DNA of 64,000 nt from the NCBI RefSeq assembly GCF_042453785.1, contig NC_091661.1, positions 29,689,501-29,753,500 of the forward strand. The letters run 5' to 3'. Of the stretch, positions 10,611 through 21,692 are shown one piece after another (the first letter of the stretch is position 1; every line of letters begins with the position of its first letter). Made by a program: the position numbers and the translations under genes. The notes beneath the pieces are model-generated. The model was not told the DNA's origin. It saw nothing but the letters and a program-made list of their open reading frames with translations, and made no database searches. This DNA comes from Malus domestica (lineage: Eukaryota; Streptophyta; Magnoliopsida; Rosales; Rosaceae).

Positions 10611-13080
10611 ATGGAGTCACAAATGGCTCGTCCTCACGATCACGAGGACAACCGCCACACCCAGCACCTTGTCACGCACCAAGGTAGAAACCGAGAAACC
10701 TCATTTTGGTAGAATTAGTTAAAGTACTTAACAATGGTGATTGGTTTTGTGTTTTTTGTTAATTTTATTTGTTAAATTTGGATGAAGGCGAAGAGGAGGA
10801 CCACCAGGAGAAGTCGGTTCTGAAGAAGGTAAAGGAGAAGGCGAAGAAGATAAAGAACAAGCTCACAAAGCATGGCCACGAACACGAACACGACCATAAT
10901 GATCTCGACAAGGAAGATGATGAAGAAGACGAAGACCCTGAATTGCATGGTGCAACAAGTAAGTTTTTCCCTTGATTTATTTTCATCTTAATAATTTAGG
11001 GCATGGTCATGTCAGTTTGCTAGTTCGTTAATTGGAGGTGGGTTGGAGGTAGTATCTGTTGAGATCGATCTAATTTAGATTAGATTGACTATAATCGAAT
11101 TGATTATCTTTATAGATTACAAAAGTTAGATCCAGATTCGATCTACGTTAGAGCAGTTTAGAAATTCAGAATACCAGTGTGTGTCAATAAAAATTAATCT
11201 AAATTAGTTATAATTTCTACTTTCATGGGACATGTTGTGAATATGACGTGCAGCCATAAGGAGTGGTGCACCAGGGCAAGGAGATATTTTGAAGGTGCCA
11301 ATGGTGAGATTCGGGGACACGAAAGCAGCGATTCAGGATCGCGATCCTCCCGAAGTGCCGCATTTGGAGAGGATCGATCCGATGAAGGAATATGTACCCA
11401 CCGGGGGTCATTTGGGTCAAACCAGGGTCCATTTGCACCACCGGGGCTTGGACGATCGCACCCCTATTTCTTCTCGTGGAGATGACCAGAAGACCAATGT
11501 CAATGTCACTGACCCAAGTCATGCTTTTGCTACAAGGAAAGAAGGGCACTTCGGTCAGTCCGGGGTAAATTTGGACCGACCGAGAGGATTGGAGGAGGAT
11601 CCACATGCGCCAAAGGCCAATCCTCAAGGTTATACTCCTTCAAACTATGAGACTAAAGTCACTGATCCAACTCATGCAGGTAAACTGTAACATATATATA
11701 ATCTTGTCATAAATTCTAAATTTTTTGCTAAAGCCACAAACTAATATATGAGTTTTTGCTAATTGATTAATTTTTTTTTATAATTTTGTTACATGTGAGT
11801 CATGTGACAGGCGGTGAAGAAATTGGAATTTCGCCGATTCTCCACTCGTTTAATAAGATTAACATTCATGGTGGAGATGCCAAGCCATCATCGAACCGGG
11901 GCAGTAGTTACACGGAGAAAGTTTCATCTGCCACTTCCGCTATCGCTGAAGAGGCGATATCTGCAAAAAATGCAGTTGCTTCCAAGCTTGGGTATGGAGG
12001 AGGGAACAATGATCAACACGAAGATGTTAATCCGCATGCTTATTCTCCAGCACATGATTCGACTAATACAGGTAACTACGCGATTAGTACTTAATTAAGT
12101 TGTCCATATGCAGTCGATATGGTTATAACTTATACGTTGTTGATGTGTAAGTAGGATTACACCATTATGTTGGAACAAATCAAAACCCGAGCACTGGAAG
12201 CCATGATCAATTTTCTCCTGAGCACCCATCAAACCAGGGCGGTAGCTACACGGAGAAAGTTTCATCCGCCACGTCTGCCATTGCTGACAAGGCAATTTCT
12301 GCTAAAAACGCCGTCGCTTCCAAGCTAGGATACGGTGGGGACACTGACCAACAGCAACATGGAGATCAGGCAGCCGTTAGGTCCGGGTCAGCTGCACCTG
12401 GGCAACAGGGTAAGGGCATTACAGCCGCAGTTACTGAGAAGCTGACACCTGTCTACGAGAAGGTTGCCGGGGCAGGGAGTGCAGTGATGTCGAAACTCCC
12501 CGGCGGTGTTGGGACAGCTGGCAAAGAAGAAGTCCACCGGAGTACTGGTACCGCTACTACAGGGGGTGAGTATAACAAATCCGGGCAGGACAAAGGAATT
12601 TCTGTGAAAGGCTATTTGTTTGAGAAGTTGAAGCCTGGTGAGGAGGACAGGGCACTGTCCGAGGTGATATCGGAAACCCTACACATGCATAAGGCAGAGC
12701 AACCTAGGAGCGGTGCCCGGCCTGTTGGGAAAGTGACCGAGAGCATGGAGGTGACCCAGCGGTTGGGGCCGGATTATGGGGATGGTGACGTCCAGCAGTC
12801 TAGCTATGGGAAAGTTGTGGCGGATACCGTTAAAGGGGCTGTTGGTTCATTGCTTGGGAAAGCTGATGAAAGCGCCACTTCTCCTCAGTCCCTTGGTTCT
12901 TCAACTGGTAAAATTTGAATCTTACTCTCCCTAAGAGTACTTGGTTAATTTGAATGTGAGCAACGATTTGTTTTGGTGTTGACAGGTACAGAGGGTTTCT
13001 CTAGTTCTGGCAGTGGAGTGGCGGAGCGGCGAGGGCATGGCGATGCGGAGCAGCGGAGACTTCAGGGGTCCAGCAACTGA
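10611..13080 (+). CDS. LTI65: Low-temperature-induced 65 kDa protein-like (LTI65/RD29B, CAP160)
   Basis: Hydrophilic stress protein, 592 residues, from six exons: 10611-10683, 10788-10958, 11254-11679, 11811-12071, 12155-12907 and 12986-13080. All introns are GT/AG and every junction is phase 1, which supports the model. The start MESQMARPHDHEDNRHTQHL is the first ATG. Residues 25-81 are highly charged (KKVKEKAKKIKNKLTKHGHE), as in the family. A repeated module (SYTEKVSSATSAIA, then AISAKNAVASKLGYGG) occurs once in exon 4 and again in exon 5. The conserved PGEED block (GYLFEKLKPGEEDRALSE) is near residue 471. No membrane segment or signal peptide is seen. Relatives accumulate under ABA, salt, drought and cold and probably protect membranes or proteins; the biochemical role is not settled. 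The upstream ABRE triplet agrees. Arabidopsis RD29B (At5g52300) also neighbours SHOC1. Confidence 0.92.
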
Positions 13081-13360
13081 AGATGGCCGTTGATGGAAGT
13101 TTGTTGGTGAATAAATGGGATATTTAGGGTTGTAGTACATGGGGACATAGACAGTGTGTTGTAGTTTGAGGAGTTGTTTTGTGAACTTGAATGTTTGTGT
13201 GGCTTCCCAAGTCATGTGTTATATTATCATGTATCTAATGAATTAGAAAACGGAGGGTACTTTAACTTAAAAGCAGGGGGGGGATTTTAACCGTGCGCAC
13301 CTTCAATTATCCTCGGCGTTTAAATTACAATTAAATTACGATCAAGTTTGGAGTTGATTT

Positions 13361-14665
13361 AGTTGAATATCAGAGTGCGCAACAAACGAGATTAATAAAA
13401 AATATGAATATTATTAAACAACCAAGAATGCGGAACGGCTACAAAACCTTAAGAGACTACATTGTGAATAACTTGATCCTCAAACTAAATTACAAGCTCT
13501 ATTTATAGAGCAATAAACCTAAGAAACCCTAATGCTTAAATGCTAAAAATACCCAACTACAAAATCAAATCAAATCTCTAATTAATTTCATAAATAAACC
13601 AAATAAATTTCAACACCCCCCGTCAAACTCATGGCGGTATACGTCATGAGGTTGCCAACAAGCAGATGCGAATGCAAGACTCCAAATTCTAGTGCTAGTG
13701 CCAGTGTCAATGCCAATACCAATGCCAATACCAATTCTAATGCCAATACCAATACCAATGCCGATGCCAATTTCCGATGCCAATTTCAATACGAAATTCC
13801 ATCGGTGCAAGTACAAGATTCAAATGCCAGTGCCAGTGCAAGATTCCAATGCTAATGCCAATGGCAAACTCCAGAACAAACCTGAACAAGCAAGCAAAAA
13901 ATCCAACTTTCGCAACATTACTCGAGTAGTCACCAGTCCAAACACTCGAGCAATCGTCACGGAAAGCAACACCAAACCTCCCAATACAAGCGGCCTTAAA
14001 AACAACCAAACCACTCAAAAACAAACGACCACTATTTTCCCGATCCAACCTCAAACTTCACAACCTGAAAAGGACACATTGAAACCCACAAAAAATTCAA
14101 GATCCAGGGAACAACCTAGAGAGAGAAGAAACAAAACGACCCTAATATTTCTTTCATCCCCGTGTGGGCCTCCAAAAAAACAATCAAGCCTTTTTTTTTT
14201 CAGACTACTACGACTATCAATACCGAATTTCCAAAGACAAAAAAAGGAACATAAACAAAGTGACCAAGAAGAACAAAGGACACAGACCGAAGCGGAAGCG
14301 ACAGCATAATTGAGACCAAAACTAAACCAAAAGAACAAAAACTGACAAAACAAACTGATACCATACAAGAGCAGATTGGATCCAAAGGATCGAACCCGCT
14401 CTGATACCAAGTTGAATATCAGAGTGAGCAACGAACGAGAATAACAAAAAATAAGAATATTATTAAACAATCGAGAATGCCGGAACGGCTACAAAACCTT
14501 AAGAGATTACATTGTGAATAACTTGATCCTCAAACTAAATTACAAGCTCTATTTATATAGCAATAAACCTAAGAAACCCTAATGCTTAAATGCCAAAAAT
14601 ACCCAACTACAAAATCAAATCAAATCTCTAATTAATTTCCTAAATAAACCAAATAAATTTCAACA
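13361..14665 (-). mobile_element. Small non-autonomous LTR retrotransposon (TRIM/LARD-like)
   Basis: Two direct repeats of about 255 bp, 13361-13615 and 14410-14665, are about 95% alike by eye and flank a 794-bp interior. GATTT stands on both sides (13356-13360 and 14666-14670), a perfect 5-bp target duplication. Read on the minus strand, the 5' LTR is followed directly by TGGTATCAGAGC, the usual primer-binding site for initiator Met tRNA. A polypurine tract (GACGGGGGGTG) precedes the 3' LTR. No gag or pol similarity is seen, so it must have moved with help from another element. The interior holds a degenerate hexamer repeat (CCAATA/CCAATG type) near 13,690-13,850. The similar LTRs and perfect TSD suggest a fairly recent insertion. 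Superfamily cannot be decided. Confidence 0.9.
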
Positions 14666-14670
14666 GATTT

Positions 14671-15244
14671 TTCTTGTAAGTATTTGTTAATGCTATTGTC
14701 GTTAGGCGTTTTTGTCTTATGATTCGCAATGTTTAGCTCCGTTGCCCCACAAGAAGAAAGGTTCATTTCAATTGCGGGACTCAAACTTCTCCCCAAATGG
14801 CATGCTACTACGCATGTTTTCTTTTTACGCCATTTAGTGGTTTTGCCACGCTATTCCATTCATTTTGAGGTCTGAAAAACTCAAAGAGACATTTCAAGCT
14901 CTCTCTGACCGCATTATGTGATTTACCAGCACTAATAATTAAGTCTATGAGATACCATGTGGAGTACAAACTTAGAATCGTTCCCAACCAATATACATTT
15001 TTAAAACATGACAATCTAATTTCCTCATAAGATTGCTTAAATGATAAGGGAAAATAGAAAAAAAAATACATATATACCTATATAATAGGCAAATTTACTA
15101 ACCAAACTACTATTAGACTTATTTTTAGCTTCGTTCTCTGTAACTTGATTTTCATCGTGGAGCTTGAATAGAGCTTGAGCCATGAGGACCATATGGAGGG
15201 CGTGGGCCAAGAAAACCTTGTGGGCCACGAGGAGCATGAGGTTG
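14671..15244. other. Intergenic, no gene seen
   Basis: AT-rich sequence between the small LTR element and a fold-back repeat. Only short, unrecognised open frames are present. Confidence 0.5.
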
Positions 15245-15716
15245 CTTCCTGAAACCTAAAAGTCACCACTTTACTTCCTAAAACTCGATTTTGATCTTAC
15301 TTTGTCCATTGAAACTCAAAAGTCGTCACTTTGCTCTATGTAACTTGATTTTGATCTCACTTTCCTTCATGAACTCATAACTAAAGTGTTTTTGCTATTT
15401 TTCTTACCTTCATATTTTAGTGTGTTATGCAATATTTGTGAATTAAATTTTCTTGTTTCAATCTATTTGGCACCCTTTAATTGGATATGTGAGCTTTATA
15501 CTCATGTCATGTGAGTCATAAGTGGGCCTTAATTGTGCCACATAAGTAAACTTAATGATTATTTAACGAAAATATAGATACAATCCAAAGTGGAGTGAGT
15601 ATTAAGTTTCAAGGAGTAGAGTGAAAAATTTGAATTTCAGGGGAAAAAGTGGATCGCAATCGATTTTCAAAAAGCAAAGTGCCAACTTTTGAGTTTCAGC
15701 GAACAAAATGACAAAA
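15245..15716. mobile_element. Fold-back repeat (possible MULE-type MITE)
   Basis: The left arm has GAAACTCAAAAGTCGTCACT. The right arm near 15,680-15,710 holds the inverted match (GCCAACTTTTGAGTTTCAGC). The left arm also repeats itself in tandem (two AAAGTC...ACTTGATTTTGATC-like passages). The outer limits and target duplication are not clear. Confidence 0.4.
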
Positions 15717-15975
15717 ACAACTAAGGATGCCAGGTGGGAGGGAAAAAAAACCCTATCCATCTAGGAGCGTGGCATATAGTGTTTGGTGCTTCACGGGGCC
15801 ATTCTACCCTCGAAACACCGAATCCCTCCCCGCTCCCCCTAGCTCATAGGGGTTTTTCTCCTGAGCTGCAATCTTCAATTCTTCACTCATTCGCACAGCT
15901 AAAACCTCCGGCGGGACTCGAAAGCCAAAAGCTTCAAAAGACCGGTATCGCCCTCATCAAATTGCTTAATCTCCG

Positions 15976-16187
15976 GTAAGTCCTCCACCACCTCTTCTCA
16001 CTCTTCGAAGATTACACAACTCAATGAAGTGCTTCTGCTCGATTCATTCCGTTTCCCCCAATTTAGTCCCTCCAGTTTAATGGGCATCCTTCAATTTTTG
16101 AATACAAAGCATCTAAATTTATTTTTGCTTTCAATTCCTGCTGTATCGTTGGGTTTATCGGATTTGATAAGTGCTGCAAAGTTGCAG
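15976..16187 (+). other. Likely 5' UTR intron of the PPR gene
   Basis: A donor (CTCCG|GTAAGT) at 15976 and an acceptor (GTTGCAG) ending at 16187 lie just upstream of the PPR start codon. Splicing would bring an upstream leader close to the ATG at 16206. This is inference from splice-site appearance only. Confidence 0.4.
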
Positions 16188-16205
16188 AGATAATGGGTAC
16201 CAGTC

Positions 16206-17669
16206 ATGAACTGTATATATCTGTTTGGTCCAAGGGTTATTCGAAAAATTTCGTGTTATGTTGTCGTAGTACGAAAGTTAAGTGACGGGTGCTTTCGCGG
16301 CGATAAGGGGGATAATGGGTATGAGTTTGTGGAGGAAACCTTGAAGACAATGTGGAAAAGTTCGGAATTTGATTCGGTTTTGGATGAGAAACATGGTGTT
16401 TGTGAATCTGAGAACCGTCCCCGGGAACATTTCTCGCTGCGACGGAGCTTTTTCAAGAATGCGAAGATTGATACCGCGAGGGTTCTTAAAGTTCTTAGAG
16501 AAGATGGACCTGGTTTTGATACTAAAGCAGCTTTGGGTGAGTTGCGTATAGAGGTTTCAGGGCTTCTTGTGAGGGAAGTTCTGTTTGAGATTTTGAAACA
16601 GATAGATTATGGGAGTAAAATGCGGTGTGCGAAGTTGGGGTATAAGTTTTTTGTGTGGTCTGGTCAGCTTGAAAATTACAAGCACACAGCAAACACATAT
16701 CATTTAATGATGAAGATATTTGCTGATTGTGAAGAGTTTAAAGCAATGTGGAGGTTAGTTGATGAGATGATCGAGAAAGGGTATCCGACTACAGCACAGA
16801 CGTTCAACATTTTGATACGCACTTGTGGTGAGGCAGGCTTGGCTAGGAAAGTAGTGGAAAGGTTCATCAAATCGAAGACGTTTAACTATAGGCCATTTAA
16901 ACACTCGTACAACGCAATTTTGCATTCCCTTCTTGTGGTGAAGCAGTACAAGTTGATTGAGTGGGCCTATCAACAGATGTTGGCGGAGGGTCACTCAGCA
17001 GATATTCTAACTTATAACGTGATGATGTGTGCAAAATATAGATTGGGGAAGTTGGATCAGTTTCACAGACTGCTTGACGAAATGGGTAGGAGTGGATTCA
17101 CTCCAGATTTTCATACTTACAATATTCTTCTTCATGTACTTGGTAAGGGAGACAAACCGCTTGCAGCTCTTAATCTTTTGAATCACATGAAGGAAGAGGG
17201 TTTCAAACCAAGTGTTCTTCACTTCACAACGTTGATAGATGGACTGAGCAGGGCTGGAAATATGGATGCCTGCAAATATTTTTTTGATGAGATGACAAAG
17301 CACGAGTGCACGCCGGATGTTGTTTGTTACACTGTAATGATCACCGGGTATATTGTGGCTGGGGAGCTTGAGAAGGCCCAAGTTGTGTTTGATGAGATGA
17401 TCCCTAATGGGCAGCTTCCGAATGTATTTACATACAATGCCATGATTCGTGGACTTTGTATGGCAAGAAAGTTTGAGGAAGCGTGCTCCGTGCTCAAGGT
17501 TATGGAATCCAGAGGCTGTAACCCGAATTTCACTGTGTACAGCACCCTAGTAAGTTATTTGCGAAATGCTGGAAAGCTTGCTGAAGCTCATGAAGTAATA
17601 ACACGCATGATGGAGAAAGGGCAGTATACCCATCTACTTTCAAAGTTCAAGGGATATAGGAGATGTTAA
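16206..17669 (+). CDS. P-class pentatricopeptide repeat protein
   Basis: A 487-residue protein in one exon, starting MNCIYLFGPRV at the first ATG after the probable leader intron. The N-terminus is basic and hydrophobic, as expected of an organelle transit peptide. From about residue 160 on, 35-residue PPR motifs run in tandem, for example TYNVMMCAKYRLGKLDQFHR, TYNILLHVLGKGDKPLAA, HFTTLIDGLSRAGNMDACKY, CYTVMITGYIVAGELEKA and TYNAMIRGLCMARKFEEA. No E, DYW or SMR domain follows the last repeat, so it is P class. Such proteins bind organellar RNA and affect its processing, stability or translation; the target cannot be read from sequence here. Overall similarity recalls Arabidopsis At1g55630 (from memory). 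The frame is intact. Confidence 0.93.
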   Translation: MNCIYLFGPRVIRKISCYVVVVRKLSDGCFRGDKGDNGYEFVEETLKTMWKSSEFDSVLDEKHGVCESENRPREHFSLRRSFFKNAKIDTARVLKVLREDGPGFDTKAALGELRIEVSGLLVREVLFEILKQIDYGSKMRCAKLGYKFFVWSGQLENYKHTANTYHLMMKIFADCEEFKAMWRLVDEMIEKGYPTTAQTFNILIRTCGEAGLARKVVERFIKSKTFNYRPFKHSYNAILHSLLVVKQYKLIEWAYQQMLAEGHSADILTYNVMMCAKYRLGKLDQFHRLLDEMGRSGFTPDFHTYNILLHVLGKGDKPLAALNLLNHMKEEGFKPSVLHFTTLIDGLSRAGNMDACKYFFDEMTKHECTPDVVCYTVMITGYIVAGELEKAQVVFDEMIPNGQLPNVFTYNAMIRGLCMARKFEEACSVLKVMESRGCNPNFTVYSTLVSYLRNAGKLAEAHEVITRMMEKGQYTHLLSKFKGYRRC

Positions 17670-18903
17670 AGTGGTAAAAATTCTTTGATTTGCAATATTT
17701 ACTTGCAATCTCATAAGAATAAATTTAATGATTCAGCTCAGTTAACAATATGTAGCTCCAAAGTATCTCAGTTATGTGTACCCACACCTTGTATCAGTTG
17801 TCTCTTGAGGAGAAAAGTAAAGCATTCCTTAATTATCTTTTTATCTTATTTTTCTAGTGCGAAATGATCCATATATACAAACAGCAGTTTTTAAGTGTTT
17901 TGCTTTGTCGTATGTTGCATTTATGCTGTCAATATACTGCTTACGAGAGGTGGCAACACTCGCATTAGAACATAGATATAGTGCTGGAGGTTTCACTTAG
18001 TGTTCGAAACACACTCCCTGTGCATTCCCTCACTACCTCTCTTTCGACTTCTTGGTCTCTCTTTCCATGTCATTTTTATAATCTTTCTCAGGTTCATAAA
18101 CCACCACACACACGCTCACACCCAGTGATACATTACAGTTGCACGTACGCATAGCTGCATACAAATTTCATTTCCAGTTACATGAAGCAATAGGTGGATA
18201 GATTGATAAATCAAAGTGTTGTTTTGCTCTGTGTATGTGAAAGACTAGATTCTCATGCTTGGAAACTGTAGCACCGTTCTGTTGGTAAGCAGTGAGGGTA
18301 TGCAAATCGAGTGCATTGCTATCCTTATTGCATTTCTTTTCCAGGGACTCATTTGCTTTCAAGTTTCGAGTATGAGTTGCTGCAAGCACCATCTCCGTTC
18401 ATTTCCCTTCACATGTATTGTTCTCGGTGGTAAGATTACGTGATTTCTAATGCTTATTAAAGCGTGTTTCTTTTTCTTGGAACTTATCAAGGATGTTTAT
18501 GTTTCTATGAAATGCAATGCTAATTGTCTTCAAATATCACAACTTTGGTGTGGTTCACTTAGAGAACTGTAGGTTTTTCTTGGTCAACATAGCAGATTCC
18601 ATTAATAAACCGAAGGCAAGGATCGACAGGGAGAACTGAAGTTTTTATCTGCAGATTTTCATGGCTGGTACGTATCGCTTAAGTTTGCAGTGTCAACACA
18701 TAAATTAACAGGTTGTTGGACCATGTAATCTAAATTTGTGAAAATACAGACAACTGTAACTAAGATGCTGAACTGGAAGCTAAGCTAACATAGTTTATAC
18801 CTTAAATTGGGGTGTAATCCGAAATGGTGTAGCAATACCTCGTACAATTCCGCCATGGCAATACCTTTACTTCTCTCATTCCTCATGAGAAAAAAAAAAA
18901 AAC

Positions 18904-19055
18904 GAAAACTAATGAAAAGGGTTTGAAAACTTTGAGTTTTAACGATAAGGACAAAATAAAGGGTAAAATGAATAGTACCATGTTTGACTTTTTAGTGTTA
19001 AAATGTGATTTTTCGTTAAAGTGAACAGTACCATGGGCTTTTCGTTAAAACTCCC
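18904..19055 (+). mobile_element. Small MITE, GAAAACT...GTTAAAACTCCC family
   Basis: A ~150-bp unit beginning GAAAACTAATGAAAAGGGTT and carrying AACTTTGAGTTTTAACGATA, then TTTTTCGTTAAAGTGAACAG. Related copies lie near 29,133 (inverted), 49,285 (rearranged, more palindromic) and 54,325. The spread of like copies supports mobility. Confidence 0.6.
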
Positions 19056-19523
19056 AAAAAAAAACGCTTGAAATTGTGGACAATTTTGTATTATTTTCAT
19101 TGTCACTCTAGGGGCTTGTGTAAAAGTGTTTTTAAAATGATTGAAACACTTTTAAAGAAAATATTTTTAGGTTCCAATTAAGATTCACTTGTATTTTTAC
19201 TAAGAATTGGTTTAAAAAAAACATTTATACCAAAAATGCTTTTAGCTATTTTAAAAGCACTTTCAGACGAGTCTTATGACACAACGAGTACGTAGGTTTT
19301 TGTTGCTTTCCAATTCCAACACATACTGATATGACCTCTGCATATAACAGAAACCACTCTAAAAATCTCATTTTGCACTTCAAACTTTTTATAATTAGAA
19401 AGAAAAATACACTTGTGAGAAGTGTAGAATGAAATTTTTAGAGTACTAATAATAGTTCCCTATAAAGAATATTCAGTATTTTCTGCAATCATCATATAAT
19501 TATAAAATTTAACTAAAATCACC

Positions 19524-19722
19524 GGGAAACGGATCCTCTTCGAATCCCTTCCTCCTAATCCACCAAGTCCGGGGATCCGGGCCATTGAAATTTGATTCAA
19601 TGGCTAAAGTTATTATAATTTTTAAAGTAGGCCCCAGTTTGTAGCCGTTTGATCAAATTTCAGTGACTTGGATCTCCGAACTTGGTGGATTAGGTGGAAG
19701 GGATTGGAGAGGATCCTTTCCC
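19524..19722. mobile_element. Palindromic MITE with ~50-bp inverted ends (family A)
   Basis: The left end (GGGAAACGGATCCTCTTCG, then AATCCACCAAGT) is matched in reverse at the right end (ACTTGGTGGATT, then GAGAGGATCCTTTCCC). The interior is AT-rich. Only 173 bp separates it from another palindromic element. Confidence 0.7.
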
Positions 19723-19895
19723 TTTTTTAGGGGATTTTCTTATGTATAATTTTGTGCGTTTCGCATGCGGGGAAAGTATTTTATTTCCAACGCAAGAATC
19801 TATAGAACCGGCTATGGCTGGCCTCCTGCTGTTTGTAGTTATTACAGATTAAGCGTCACAGCCTAACCAAGACAAACAAATAACAACTATAAAAA

Positions 19896-20098
19896 GGAAT
19901 TGGATCCCCTCTTGAGCAAATGGTGGGATCCTCATGATCACACAACACGGGCAGTTGGATTTTGATCTAACGGCTACAATTATTATAACTTTTAGAGGGA
20001 TTTCCCTGCCTGTTTGTAGCCGTTGGATCAAAATCCAATGGTATGTTTTGTATGATCATGAGGATCCCCACCATTTGTTCAAGAGGGGATCCAATTCC
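19896..20098. mobile_element. Palindromic MITE (family B)
   Basis: The ends GGAATTGGATCCCCTCTTGA and GAGGGGATCCAATTCC are inverted, and inner arms also pair (GATCCTCATGATCA against TGATCATGAGGATC). The arms are nearly identical over about 80 bp, so the copy looks fairly young. The sequence differs from family A apart from GGATCC. Confidence 0.7.
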
Positions 20099-20284
20099 CT
20101 GTTAAAAGTGGCTGATTTAACCACTAAATATTTTCTATTTAGATTGTATCTCAATTGAAATACTGCTAGAAATAACAAGATTATATATCCTTTTCACCTG
20201 CCCTCTCTTTAATAAAACCAAATATCCCAATATATCTAAATTTCCCGAGGTTGCAATCAAATACAAAACTTTCAGGCACCAGTC

Positions 20285-20790
20285 ACAAGATCTGACAATT
20301 TTTTGTACGACTCATTAACTCGACACAAAACGACATGAATTGCAGGTTCTGGGTCAACCCGTTAACAAATCAGGTCGTTATCGAATCACTCATTAAAAAA
20401 CCGATAAGATAACGGGTATGGTATGAACAACATCTGTTTGTCAAGTCTAGACATCATGATAATTTCTTACATGACTCGTTAACTAGATATGAACGACCTG
20501 TTAATGAATTAGGTCGTTATCGGGTCACTTGTTAAAAATCCATTAAGATTTTGACACAACACAACTTGTTAAGATAACAAGTATGACACGATAGCGACCG
20601 ATCACGACCCATTTGCCATGTCTAGTCATTAAACATGGTAATTTCTTGCATGACCTGTTAACTTGATACGAAGACATGTTAACGAATCAGATCGTTAATA
20701 AGTCACCTATTAAGAACTTGTAAAAAGTTTAACACGACACGACTCATTAAAATAACAAATATGATCCAAAAGAGGCACAAACACGATAAA
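20285..20790. repeat. Degenerate ~160-bp tandem units rich in GTTAAC/CGACACGAC
   Basis: Three diverged units repeat the order TTAACGAATCAGGTCGTTA-like, CACCTATTAAGAAC-like, then ACACGACACGACTCATTAAA-like, near 20,300-20,440, 20,460-20,620 and 20,640-20,790. Similar motifs occur widely in rosid genomes as repeat fragments. No coding content is seen. Confidence 0.5.
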
Positions 20791-21179
20791 CACAAGCCGA
20801 ATCGCATGAAACAGGTCTCCCATATTTACCAGCACATACTCATAATCGTATGAAACTCGTTTTACGCAGCGTGTGCAAAAAGGCATGGGGGATGACTCAA
20901 CAAAATCATTCATTTCCAGCTCAACGCTAACATAAATAATATAATCCAATGCTTAATTTCAACCAAATCCATCTCAATAATTGATAAAATAAATAAAATA
21001 CACTGGATTTTTGTGCAATAATCAATCACATTCGTACCAACAAGAATCATGAAATCATGTTCATGGATTTCCTTTTCAGGTGAGTGCATGGGGCGTGCCC
21101 TGGCTCAGTAGGCGCCACAAATTATGACGCCAACATATTCTTCGCACCTTTTTCCTAATTCCATCAATTGACTTCGATT

Positions 21180-21500
21180 TCGATGTGAGCGTAATCATAT
21201 TTGATTCTGAGTTCAAATCAGAAGACACTCTCATTATAATTAAAATAGAATAGCGTTTGCATAAAAAAAAATCTTATCAACTGATGCGGATACAATCACA
21301 TTTGATTTTTTACATTGAGTTCAAATCGGAAATCACTCTCACCGTAATTAAAATCAAATTAAAATAACATAAATATCGCTGCTATAAAATAAATCTTATC
21401 AAATGATGTGGACGTAATCACATTTGATTTTTTACACTAAATTTAACAAAAAACACTCCCACCATAATTAAAATCAAATTAAAATAAATCATATATAAAA
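21180..21500. repeat. ~120-bp imperfect tandem repeat, about 2.5 copies
   Basis: The phrase AATCACATTTGATTTTTTAC and the block ATTAAAATCAAATTAAAATA recur near 21,290-21,365 and 21,415-21,485, with a more diverged copy near 21,195-21,245. Confidence 0.55.
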
Positions 21501-21692
21501 AAATCTAACCTCTCTACCGAAGCCATTTGCTTAATTATTTGCTTAATATTATCAAAGTACATCCATTTGCCCTTTTTATTTACATCCCAATCCCATGAAA
21601 TTAAACAAAACATTATACATAACTATATGACAAAAAAAAAGTAAAAATAAAACACATAACTGCCATGAGGGATAAAATTTGGTAACTATATT

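Larger units (their letters stand above)
17670..21692. other. 4-kb intergenic stretch rich in small repeats
   Basis: No gene is recognised between the PPR stop and the lysine-rich HMA gene. The first kilobase may include 3' UTR of the PPR gene. The rest holds several MITE-like elements and two tandem repeat blocks, listed separately, plus a weak imperfect inverted repeat near 19,115-19,280 (AAAAGTGTTTTTAAAATGAT against TTTTAAAAGCACTTTCAGAC). Confidence 0.55.

Noticed and set aside
13692-14309. A 205-codon plus-strand open frame in the small LTR element
   Set aside because: Built from the hexamer repeat and low-complexity sequence, on the strand opposite to the element's direction.
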